A stretch of 50,243 nucleotides of DNA from Nitrospiraceae bacterium (lineage in GTDB: Bacteria > Nitrospirota > Nitrospiria > Nitrospirales > Nitrospiraceae): assembly GCA_023248355.1 (NCBI GenBank), contig JAHFES010000005.1, positions 1-50,243 on the forward strand, written 5' to 3'. The position numbers and the translations under genes were made by a program. Every line of letters begins with the position of its first letter. Position 1 is the stretch's first letter. Shown in pieces: positions 26,511 to 34,224 of the stretch. The notes under the pieces are model-generated. The model ran no database searches, was not told the DNA's origin, and saw nothing but the letters and a program-made list of their open reading frames with translations.

Positions 26511-26663
26511 ATGAAAAAACCAACCGCCCCCGCACTCATTCGCATTGCCGCCACACTCACTCCCGCGCTCATCGCTAAAATCGACGCGGAACGTCAAGAT
26601 CGCTGTAGTCGCGCCAGCATCGTTCGCATGGCGCTGGTGGATCGCTACAAACGCAAACGGTAA
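26511..26663 (+). CDS. CopG-like ribbon-helix-helix protein (50 aa)
   Basis: MKKPTAPALIRIAATLTPALIAKIDAERQDRCSRASIVRMALVDRYKRKR*. Confidence 0.7.
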   Translation: MKKPTAPALIRIAATLTPALIAKIDAERQDRCSRASIVRMALVDRYKRKR

Positions 26664-26672
26664 GGAGCACCT

Positions 26673-26903
26673 ATGACAAAAGCGGAAAGAGAGTTGCTGG
26701 GCCTCGCCATTGCTACCACCATCGGCGCAGATCATCAATTCGTGTTGCTGCTGCCGCCTCACGATAAGGGAGGGCTGGTGGAAATCATTGCAAACATCGA
26801 CGCACCCGATATTGCACGCCTGCTGATGGAAAGCAGGGAAATGTTTGCGAAGCACGCCTACACTCGGATCGCCCCCAAGCGCAAAAATATTGAGGACAAC
26901 TAA
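26673..26903 (+). CDS. early hypothetical protein
   Basis: 76-aa ORF with AAGGAG RBS. Confidence 0.6.
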   Translation: MTKAERELLGLAIATTIGADHQFVLLLPPHDKGGLVEIIANIDAPDIARLLMESREMFAKHAYTRIAPKRKNIEDN

Positions 26904-26919
26904 GGAAGGAGACGCACAC

Positions 26920-27078
26920 ATGACAGGGAAAGAACTCAAAACGTTTGCCATGGCACTCTACGACGATGCCCTCATCTGTGTGCGAGAGCGATCGTACGGA
27001 GCATGGACAGACGAGTTTCAGATTCAAGCCACGACCGAACGAATCTATCCAGAACCAGACAAGGAGACCAACGCATGA
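26920..27078 (+). CDS. early hypothetical protein (52 aa)
   Basis: MTGKELKTFAMALYDDALICVRERSYGAWTDEFQIQ...; ATGA overlap with the next gene. Confidence 0.6.
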   Translation: MTGKELKTFAMALYDDALICVRERSYGAWTDEFQIQATTERIYPEPDKETNA

Positions 27079-27707
27079 CCACCGTACACACACAGACCGC
27101 TCTCACCGATGCTGGCGCACTCATCACCCGAGCACAACAGGCCGTGACCATACGGACGACCCCGACGAGGCAGGATGCCGCGACGCTCTGGAGTCTCATC
27201 CGCACGGCCAGAAAAGCCCTTGAATCGGAGCAAGACACGGTATGCGGACCACTGAAGGCAGACTATGAGCGCGCTCGCGCCCCCTATCTTGAGGGGAGAA
27301 AGGAGTGTGAGGCGTGGGAATCTCGGCTCCAAAAAGCGATGGGCGACTGGGATCGTGAACAGGAACGGCTTGCGCGGGTCGAACAGGAACGCCTCCAAGC
27401 GAAAGTCGATGCCCAGAATGTGAAAATCCTGGAAAAGGCTGAGGTGAAAGGAATCGAACCGGTGCTTCGCGTGGCTCCCGTGGTCCAGGCCCCGCCGAGG
27501 TCCATCGAAACTCAAGCGGGAACCATCCAGAGTCGGAGTCGGCGAAACGTCTACACGCCGACGAATCTCGTGTCCCTGATGAAGGATTTCCCGCAGCTCT
27601 TTGAGCTGAGCCTATCGAAATTCAATGCCTTGGCGAAAACCGGCATTCTCGACGGGCGGGCGGACGTGACCGTGACAGAGGAATTCATTTATTCCCAAAG
27701 AGGATAA
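27075..27707 (+). CDS. coiled-coil phage protein of unknown function next to the recombination nuclease
   Basis: 210 aa; long helical KADYERARAPYLEGRKECEAWESRLQKAMGDWDREQERLARVEQERLQ. Confidence 0.6.
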   Translation: MTTVHTQTALTDAGALITRAQQAVTIRTTPTRQDAATLWSLIRTARKALESEQDTVCGPLKADYERARAPYLEGRKECEAWESRLQKAMGDWDREQERLARVEQERLQAKVDAQNVKILEKAEVKGIEPVLRVAPVVQAPPRSIETQAGTIQSRSRRNVYTPTNLVSLMKDFPQLFELSLSKFNALAKTGILDGRADVTVTEEFIYSQRG

Positions 27708-27712
27708 AGACC

Positions 27713-27988
27713 ATGCGCCAAGACGAAGATGAAAGCGATCATGCAGGATTCGCACGTGCCTTCCGTGAACTGCGAGCGCGACACGGGTTCACGATTGCGG
27801 AATTGGCCATCATCCTCCAGTTCTCGCCGCAATATATCTCAGACTTGTTGAGCGGGAGACGCGCCCCATCGGTCCTGGTCTGCTCCCGCATTGCGGCGTG
27901 GCAGAGCGAGCGCAAGGTAGTTGATGCCGCGCCGTTCCGACAGTATTGGCATCGGTTAGGTGCCAGGGCGCATGGGTGGGACGTATGA
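27713..27988 (+). CDS. XRE/Cro-family HTH regulator
   Basis: FRELRARHGFTIAELAIILQFSPQYISDLLSGRRAPSVLVCSRIAAW. Confidence 0.75.
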   Translation: MRQDEDESDHAGFARAFRELRARHGFTIAELAIILQFSPQYISDLLSGRRAPSVLVCSRIAAWQSERKVVDAAPFRQYWHRLGARAHGWDV

Positions 27989-28581
27989 AATTGCACTCAC
28001 AGCGCGGGCGCACGCGAGAATACCGCGACCTCGACACGCAGAAGGATTTTTTCAGCGTCTCGCAAATCCGTGCCACGATGCTCGACCCCTATCAGGGTGT
28101 GCCAGCGGCGGCACTGGAAGCAGCCCGGCAACGCGGCACGCTGCTGCATACGCGATTCTGGAAGGTGCTCGCGGCACGGGGAGGACTGTGCGAACATCCC
28201 GCAATGATTGACCTGTATGCAGGCCAGTGCCGAGCGATGGACGAATGGGCCGAGAAAAATCAGGTGGTGCCAGTGCGCCTCGAAGAGCCCGGATGCAATC
28301 TCACCTATGGCTACGCCGGGACACCAGACGCCCTTGTGCAGCACGGCCCACAACAGATCGTGGTGTTGATCGACCTCAAAACTGGCGCGAGGACGGCGAC
28401 CGACGGGACGCAGTTGCTATTATATCGACGGATGGAAGGGTACACGGACGCACGACGGATGATCGATTTATACGTTGTTGCGGATGGGAGCTACAAAGAA
28501 ACGGAGCAGAAAGCAGATCCTCGCGCTTGGGCAGCCGCACTCTCAGCGTTAAACCTGCTCACATGGAGAGCGAGCCTATGA
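27985..28581 (+). CDS. PD-(D/E)XK family nuclease
   Basis: GTLLHTRFWKVL...GYAGTPDALVQHGPQQIVVLIDLKTGARTATDGTQLLLYRR. Confidence 0.75.
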   Translation: MKLHSQRGRTREYRDLDTQKDFFSVSQIRATMLDPYQGVPAAALEAARQRGTLLHTRFWKVLAARGGLCEHPAMIDLYAGQCRAMDEWAEKNQVVPVRLEEPGCNLTYGYAGTPDALVQHGPQQIVVLIDLKTGARTATDGTQLLLYRRMEGYTDARRMIDLYVVADGSYKETEQKADPRAWAAALSALNLLTWRASL

Positions 28582-28973
28582 ATCGCACACCACTCCCCTC
28601 TCGCCGTGGACACATCACGCACAAGGTGAGCATCGGAGGACGACAACGAACACTGTACCTCTCAGTGGACGAAGACGCGCAACCACATGAAATTTTCCTG
28701 CGGATCAAGGGCCAGGGCTGCACCGCCGAACTCGTCAGTCTGTACGATACCCTCGCCAAGCTGATGAGCCTGGCGCTTCAATACGACGTGCCGCTCTCGA
28801 AGATCGGAGAAATGCTGATCGGGACCAAGTGCGCCCCGTCTGGACCCGTGGGGGGACATGCACGAATCAAATTCTGCAACTCACAACAGGATTTTATCGG
28901 GCGGCATCTGCTCCTCACGCATTGCCACCGTGAGGACTTGGCCCATGTCACGAAAAAAGAGGAGGCAACATGA
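28578..28973 (+). CDS. stand-alone TSCPD-like domain (NrdJ C-terminal-like)
   Basis: PLPSRRGHITHKVSIGG...EIFLRIKGQGCTAELVSLYDTLAKLMSLALQYDVPLSKIGEML...PSGPVGGHARIKFCNSQQDFI...EDLAH. Confidence 0.75.
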   Translation: MNRTPLPSRRGHITHKVSIGGRQRTLYLSVDEDAQPHEIFLRIKGQGCTAELVSLYDTLAKLMSLALQYDVPLSKIGEMLIGTKCAPSGPVGGHARIKFCNSQQDFIGRHLLLTHCHREDLAHVTKKEEAT

Positions 28974-29155
28974 ACAACGACGACCTCGACCTCGTGGCGA
29001 CACAACTTGGAAACGAGGTGCCGTGGGAGACCTGCGGGAAACTCATGACGCACGCCGGATGGAGAGAGGCCGTGGAAACCATCAAAGCCCTCTGCCCAGA
29101 CGCATATCTCGGCCTGGTCGCCTACACCAAGCACCAGCAGTCGCTCTTATCCTGA
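28970..29155 (+). CDS. early hypothetical protein
   Basis: 61-aa ORF with ATGA overlap. Confidence 0.55.
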   Translation: MNNDDLDLVATQLGNEVPWETCGKLMTHAGWREAVETIKALCPDAYLGLVAYTKHQQSLLS

Positions 29156-29157
29156 AG

Positions 29158-29222
29158 GGAGAAACCCATGACTCCCAACTTATACATGGGACGTTTTAGT
29201 TCATTCCAAATGGGAGATTCCT
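29158..29222 (+). promoter_or_regulatory. H-type pseudoknot-like leader able to sequester the Shine-Dalgarno of the RDF-like gene
   Basis: CCCATG(29165..29170)/CATGGG(29185..29190) interleaved with CTCCCA(29172..29177)/TGGGAG(29211..29216). Confidence 0.4.
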
Positions 29223-30503
29223 ATGAAATACACCAAAATCAAAAGCGGATTTAGCGAAAATCGGCGCATCCCACGCCTCGGTCGTATTCGTCTCGGCCTC
29301 AAAATGCAAAAGCAGAGGACGGATGGATCAACCGTGGAATTTCCAACGGAAACAGATTATTTCGTCTGCCCGCAAGAAGTGCAGGACGTGTATGGCCCCA
29401 AACCAACTGAGCTAGATATTATGTTGCCGTCTGATCGCAATGAAGATGTGTTTCCGCAAAGTCTCGCCTGGTTTGGCCGGTCTAAAGGGCTCAAATGCAA
29501 AGGAGATATGGAAACAGCGGAGCGATTGAACGAACAGACGGGAATATGGGAGCCGCGAACATGTCCCTGTGAGCACTACAAATCAGACCAGAATCCGAAA
29601 GGCGAGTGTACAGAAAACGGCATTCTCATCTCCATCCTGCCACGAGTCAATATGGGCGGGACGTATCAGCTACGGACGGGCTCCTACCATTCGACGGTGG
29701 ATATCAATTCTGGTCTCGATTATGTCCGGGCCTTAGTCGGACGTATTTCGATGGTGCCACTGAAATTGAAGCGCGTGGCCAGAGAGACCCATAACAACGG
29801 AACACGACAAATCCATCATACGCTCTCACTTACCATCGAGAGCAACATCGAAGGGATCAATCAGTTGCGTGGCGATACCTCACGGATTCTGTCTCACGCA
29901 CAACTGCAAATTGAAGGCCCGCTCGAAGAAAATCCTGTGCTCGATCCTCCCGATGTAACCGAGATTGACGCCATGCCACCTACCGACTCCGACGAAGCCG
30001 AGCTTGCCACAGTGCACGCAAAACTTGCGGTACGACGGACGCCCACACCACAAGAAGCTCCTGCTGCATCCTCAACGGTCGCTGTGCCCGTGATAACCAA
30101 ACCTGTGCTTGACACTCTGATCGCGCAAGCAGCGGGTAATTATCAGACGCACGGCACGGGCGATGCGCTGTATCAGTCGTCTGCACCCACCAGTGTCCCA
30201 ACCTGTCCCACCTGTGGCAAATCAGAGTCCGTCATTAAAAGTAAAGCGGAATATGGCGGGGGCTGGTGTTGTTACAAGAAAAAGAATGGCTGTGGAGCCA
30301 AGTGGTGGGAGGCCACGACTGCGCCCGTCCCCGCCACGCCATTTTTCACCGCCTTCCAGGATGTGATGGACTGGTTGCTGGCCTGCGGGTCCATCGCAGA
30401 AGTGAACGATACGATTGAGCGAGCAGCCAAACAAAATTGGCTCCCAGAACAGGAACATCTCATTGATACCACGGCGCAGGCGGCGAGAGAACGACTGCGA
30501 TGA
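29223..30503 (+). CDS. recombination directionality factor-like (Gp3-like) protein with C-terminal zinc finger
   Basis: CPCEHYKSDQNPKGECTENGILISILPRVNMGGTYQLRTGSYHSTVDINSGLDYVRALVGRISMVPLKLKRV; C-terminal CPTCGKSESVIKSKAEYGGGWCCYKKKNGCG. Confidence 0.7.
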   Translation: MKYTKIKSGFSENRRIPRLGRIRLGLKMQKQRTDGSTVEFPTETDYFVCPQEVQDVYGPKPTELDIMLPSDRNEDVFPQSLAWFGRSKGLKCKGDMETAERLNEQTGIWEPRTCPCEHYKSDQNPKGECTENGILISILPRVNMGGTYQLRTGSYHSTVDINSGLDYVRALVGRISMVPLKLKRVARETHNNGTRQIHHTLSLTIESNIEGINQLRGDTSRILSHAQLQIEGPLEENPVLDPPDVTEIDAMPPTDSDEAELATVHAKLAVRRTPTPQEAPAASSTVAVPVITKPVLDTLIAQAAGNYQTHGTGDALYQSSAPTSVPTCPTCGKSESVIKSKAEYGGGWCCYKKKNGCGAKWWEATTAPVPATPFFTAFQDVMDWLLACGSIAEVNDTIERAAKQNWLPEQEHLIDTTAQAARERLR

Positions 30504-30796
30504 AAAGGGCAAGGACACGTACTCCTCGCACGTTCGGTCGGACGTTTGAACTGTTGTGGGCGCTAGAGAGAGCCGGTCTGTATGCGACTCTCAAACTGTT
30601 TACCGATGGAACTGGGCATTTGCATTTGCATCAAGCCATCATTTCAAGTGCCGTCGTCACGTTCCTTGAGCAGGAGGCGTTGAAACCTTTGGCAGGTCAG
30701 TGGGCGTACGATGAGCGAGGCGATCTCATGCTCGTGTTACGCTACCAGAATAGGAGCGACGGCAGCGGCGGCGACGGCAGCGGCTACGGCGGCTAA
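30500..30796 (+). CDS. early hypothetical protein
   Basis: 98-aa ORF; ATGA overlap. Confidence 0.55.
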   Translation: MKRARTRTPRTFGRTFELLWALERAGLYATLKLFTDGTGHLHLHQAIISSAVVTFLEQEALKPLAGQWAYDERGDLMLVLRYQNRSDGSGGDGSGYGG

Positions 30797-30812
30797 CGAG
30801 AAGGAGCGGCGG

Positions 30813-30968
30813 ATGAAACCCACATCGGCTGAAACGGCGGTGATCGTGCTGGAATTCAAGTGCGGCAAACCGATCAAGCAGATCGCCGACGAATGGGGAT
30901 GGTCGGTGCGAAAAGTGGAACGGGCGATTCGGCGTTGGCTCAATACGTATCCAGAGGGGAAACTATGA
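30813..30968 (+). CDS. small HTH protein (51 aa)
   Basis: MKPTSAETAVIVLEFKCGKPIKQIADEWGWSVRKVERAIRRWLNTYPEGKL*; AAGGAG RBS. Confidence 0.6.
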   Translation: MKPTSAETAVIVLEFKCGKPIKQIADEWGWSVRKVERAIRRWLNTYPEGKL

Positions 30969-31723
30969 AACTCACCACAGATTTTTTTAAGTCACGCAAC
31001 GCTTGTGCCGAGTGGCTGATCTATTTCGAGGCCACATTTGGATTCGAGGCTGACTATCAGGTGGTGCTGGATCGGCTGGCGAAAGAGAACCGGGTATCCT
31101 TGGCACACTGGCTTTTGAAGACGGTGGGGCCAATCGATGAAACATTGGAATTGTCTGGCGATACCAAAATAGAGGGGCATCTATTTGTTGCAGGACATCT
31201 ACATTGTTCAGCAAATATTTCAGTGTCTCTCAGCATCGAGGCTGGGTCAGGCATCGAGGCTGGGTGGGGCATCAAGGCTGGTGAGGGCATCGAGGCTGGG
31301 TCAGGCATCGAGGCTGGGTCAGGCATCAAGGCTGGGTCAGGCATCGAGGCTGGGTCAGGCATCGAGGCTGGGTGGGGCATCGAGGCTGGTGAGGGCATCA
31401 AGGCTGGGTCAGGCATCGAGGCTGGGTCAGGCATCGAGGCTGGGTGGGGCATCGAGGCTGGTGAGGGCATCAAGGCTGGGTGGGGCATCAAGGCTGGTGA
31501 GGGCATCAAGGCTGGTGAGGGCATCAAGGCTGGTGAGGGCATCAAGGCTGGGTCAGGCATCGAGGCTGGGTCAGGCATCGAGGCTGGTGAGGATTTTGGC
31601 ATCTATTGTGGGCTCTCCGTGTGCCTGTCGATGAAAGCGAACTATGCAGTGCTGATCGCCAAGGATCGACCGAAGAATTTGCTGCTAGGAGAATATCGTC
31701 AACTATCAGGATGTAAACTATGA
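30965..31723 (+). CDS. hexapeptide-repeat (xGI[E/K]AG) beta-solenoid-like protein
   Basis: MKLTTDFFKSRNACAEWLIYFEATFGFEADYQ... then about 20 units of (S/W/E)GI(E/K)AG. Confidence 0.8.
   Translation: MKLTTDFFKSRNACAEWLIYFEATFGFEADYQVVLDRLAKENRVSLAHWLLKTVGPIDETLELSGDTKIEGHLFVAGHLHCSANISVSLSIEAGSGIEAGWGIKAGEGIEAGSGIEAGSGIKAGSGIEAGSGIEAGWGIEAGEGIKAGSGIEAGSGIEAGWGIEAGEGIKAGWGIKAGEGIKAGEGIKAGEGIKAGSGIEAGSGIEAGEDFGIYCGLSVCLSMKANYAVLIAKDRPKNLLLGEYRQLSGCKL
31232..31588 (+). repeat. tandem 18-bp repeat, about 20 units with higher-order 72-bp duplication
   Basis: Direct reading of ggcatc(g/a)aggctgg(gtca/gtgg/tgag) units. Confidence 0.95.
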
Positions 31724-31729
31724 AACATC

Positions 31730-31921
31730 ATGATATATAAACACCGAGACAAATGGATGCATTTTGATGAAGGCATCGAAGTGCTTCTGTGTTCGTTTTA
31801 CGCATCAGGCCAGGATGGAATTCATATTCCAGCGACCGTCCTCCTGCGTGCTCTTCAACGTACGGGGCTTCTACGTCAATGGGACCGGAAGCGACAGAGG
31901 TTGAGAAAGATCACACTATGA
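31730..31921 (+). CDS. early hypothetical protein
   Basis: 63-aa ORF; ATGA overlap with the RusA gene. Confidence 0.5.
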   Translation: MIYKHRDKWMHFDEGIEVLLCSFYASGQDGIHIPATVLLRALQRTGLLRQWDRKRQRLRKITL

Positions 31922-32412
31922 CCCAAACCGTATACATCACCGGCACGCTCCCTGGACTGAATGAGATCATTGCCGCATCCAAGGTCAGACGTGGAACCTG
32001 GTCAAAATACCTAGATATGAAAGGTGATTATGGTGCGATCTGCCGTGATGCAATTCTACAAGCAAAGCTAAATACCGTAGGTAATCCAGTCCGTATCACC
32101 TGTGTCTGGTATGAAAAGAACAAACGACGTGATCCCGACAATATCCGCACGGGATTCAAGTTCATCGGAGATGCGCTGGTACAAATGGGAATCCTCGCCA
32201 ATGATGGCTGGGCACAAATCCTGTCAATTGAAGATCGCTTTGTGGTGGATCGGGCGTTTCGGGGGGTGGTGGTGACGATGACGGAGACGGACGCCGGATT
32301 GTCGTGTCCACGAAAACGCCCGGTCTATTCGATTGGGAAACGAGTGACAATATTGCGTGGGAGCTGTGGCATGGCCAATGGGCCGGCCCGCTCCTCCCAC
32401 CAGAGGCCTTGA
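31918..32412 (+). CDS. RusA-like Holliday junction resolvase
   Basis: ITGTLPGLNEIIAASKVRRG...WYEKNKRRDPDNIRTGFKFIGDALVQMGILANDGW. Confidence 0.8.
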   Translation: MTQTVYITGTLPGLNEIIAASKVRRGTWSKYLDMKGDYGAICRDAILQAKLNTVGNPVRITCVWYEKNKRRDPDNIRTGFKFIGDALVQMGILANDGWAQILSIEDRFVVDRAFRGVVVTMTETDAGLSCPRKRPVYSIGKRVTILRGSCGMANGPARSSHQRP

Positions 32413-32660
32413 TGGCAGAACCTGAGTATGACGATCTATTTCCCGTTTCGTACTACCAAAGCAACGTTGCACAGTTTTTGCTGGATCGACACAACGATCT
32501 GATTGCCACATTTGACTGCGTGCGGGATAGGGCTGAGTGTGAACGTGTTGTCGAAGCGTGTAACCAATTCTCGGCTCTCCGTGTCGAGGTTGAAACCCTG
32601 CGACAGGAAATAGATAAGTTGAAGTCGGCCTTGGCTGAAGGCGGCCTTGGCTGTGTGTGA
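32304..32660 (+). CDS. early hypothetical protein
   Basis: 118-aa ORF with coiled-coil end; 109-nt overlap with the RusA ORF. Confidence 0.5.
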   Translation: MSTKTPGLFDWETSDNIAWELWHGQWAGPLLPPEALMAEPEYDDLFPVSYYQSNVAQFLLDRHNDLIATFDCVRDRAECERVVEACNQFSALRVEVETLRQEIDKLKSALAEGGLGCV

Positions 32661-32693
32661 TCACGCGATCAGCACGACAAGGACGGAGGAGCT

Positions 32694-33011
32694 ATGACCG
32701 AAGCACACGCGCTCGCGCTCTTAACCGCATCGGGCTTTCTGTGTGACCCTGATGAGGACGATCCAGACGCCGCCCACACACTACGCATGAACGATGTGTG
32801 GGCATGGGGAACCGCAGACGCCGAGTACATCCCCGACGACGCCTTGCCACACGTGGCCGATCTCTTTCTCTGGTACGGCTGGTGCGGCATCCTCTATTGG
32901 GTCAGTGAGCAACGCGGGCAGATGCGGTCTGAGTGTGACAACGTCAACCGCTGTATTGACTTTGTGCGAACAGAAGAACAGTTGAAGCGGGAACGTCATT
33001 CGGAGGATTGA
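32694..33011 (+). CDS. early hypothetical protein
   Basis: 105-aa ORF preceded by GGAGGAGCT. Confidence 0.65.
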   Translation: MTEAHALALLTASGFLCDPDEDDPDAAHTLRMNDVWAWGTADAEYIPDDALPHVADLFLWYGWCGILYWVSEQRGQMRSECDNVNRCIDFVRTEEQLKRERHSED

Positions 33012-33016
33012 CGAAG

Positions 33017-33169
33017 ATGATGCCCATTTCCGACGACCTCAGCCTGAAGATCGCCGCCTATAATCTCACGGCCTATCTGCAATTCACGCCGGTCGCCGAC
33101 TGGGACATCGAGCAGATCCAGGCGGCGCTGGCGGCGATTGCGCGAGGGGGAGACTCAACTGGTGGCTGA
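33017..33169 (+). CDS. small hypothetical protein (50 aa)
   Basis: MMPISDDLSLKIAAYNLTAYLQFTPVADWDIEQIQAALAAIARGGDSTGG*. Confidence 0.5.
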   Translation: MMPISDDLSLKIAAYNLTAYLQFTPVADWDIEQIQAALAAIARGGDSTGG

Positions 33170-33185
33170 TGGGGATGAAATAACG

Positions 33186-33871
33186 ATGACACAACAAAAC
33201 GAGTGGCTATCACTGCCGGATGGCGTGCGACCCTATTACGAAGAGCCTGGCATTGTCATATTTCATGGGGATTGCCGCGAGATTCTGCCGCATTTACCGA
33301 AGGCGGATCTGACCCTGACTGATCCACCTTTCGGCATTAACCATGCTTCTGGGCATGGAGCCTCATGGCAAAACACAGTCATTCAAAACGACCATTCCGT
33401 AGAAGCCAGGGATGCAATCTTAGATTATTTAAGGGACTTGCCTGCCATAGTATTCGGAAGCTGGAAAGCTCCACGACCAGCCCACACTCGGCAAGTATTG
33501 ATCTTTGATAAAGGCCCAGCGTTCGGGATGGGGGACCTGTCGTTCCCGTGGAAGAATAGCTTTGAGGAAATTTATATCATTGGCGATGGATTCGCAGCAG
33601 ATAGGCGAGACGAGGGTGTTATCCGTGGGCACTTTACGGCGTTCTCTGAAGCTGCAGGAAGAGTCCACCCTAATGAAAAGCCGGTAAGCCTGCTGCAATA
33701 CCTGATGTCTCGCCACCCAGGCGAAACCATCCTGGATCCATTCATGGGCAGCGGGCAACACTTCGTGCTGCAAAGGATCTAGGCCGCAAATGTATCGGTA
33801 TCGAGATAGAATTGAAATACTGTGAAATCGCCGTCCGTCGGCTTCAGCAGGAGGTATTGGAGTTGACGTAG
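33186..33871 (+). pseudogene. beta-group DNA methyltransferase with a -1 nt frameshift after motif DPFMGSG
   Basis: TDPPFGINHASGHG and DPFMGSG present. Adding one nt at 33755/33756 restores [41 protein letters not shown]. Confidence 0.8.
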
Positions 33872-33890
33872 AAACGACTTCGCGCATTAC

Positions 33891-34133
33891 GTGAAAATAG
33901 CCAACTCTTTTATGATAGTGAAGCCACAGCCGGATAAAAGTGTGGGCGGCGAGCCGTACTGGTCCATCGGAGGCTTTCGGCTACGGGCGTCGGCGACGAA
34001 TCCGCTCCGCTGTCCGTATGGCACAGTAGGGGATCGGCTCTGGGTACGAGAGACGCATTATCGGCATGGCCGCTGGGTGTTTCAATCCTTGTTTTGGTGG
34101 AACTCCCTTTCAGACCCTCCTTTCTCTTTCTGA
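33891..34133 (+). pseudogene. remnant of an ASCH-like/hypothetical phage protein truncated by the CRISPR-like repeat
   Basis: IVKPQPDKSVGGEPYW...RCPYGTVGDRLWVRETHYRHGRWV, then the frame runs into the 38-nt repeat. Confidence 0.55.
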
Positions 34134-34189
34134 ATGTGGCTACGCGATCTGGTTTCAATCCTTGTTTTGGTGGAACTCCCTTTCAGACC
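34079..34189 (-). CRISPR. mini-CRISPR array: two identical 37-38 nt repeats, one 35-36 nt spacer
   Basis: GTTTCAATCCTTGTTTTGGTGGAACTCCCTTTCAGAC(C) at 34079 and 34152. Reverse complement ends in ATTGAAAC, typical of CRISPR repeats. Confidence 0.8.
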
Positions 34190-34218
34190 TTGACAGATGA
34201 AGCGATCTCGCGTAGTCT
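34190..34218 (+). promoter_or_regulatory. promoter TTGACA-17-TAGTCT immediately after the second CRISPR repeat
   Basis: -35 34190..34195, -10 34213..34218. Confidence 0.55.
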
Positions 34219-34224
34219 TGCACC

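Noticed and set aside
29223-30503. RDF-like protein as evidence for a lysogenic lifestyle
   Set aside because: No integrase or attachment site was recognised in the window, and Gp3-like proteins occur in phages without known integrases. Lifestyle left open.
31057-31634. ORFs MPDPASMPDPALMPSPA (minus) and GQASRLGQASRL (plus)
   Set aside because: Alternative-frame translations of the 18-bp solenoid repeat.
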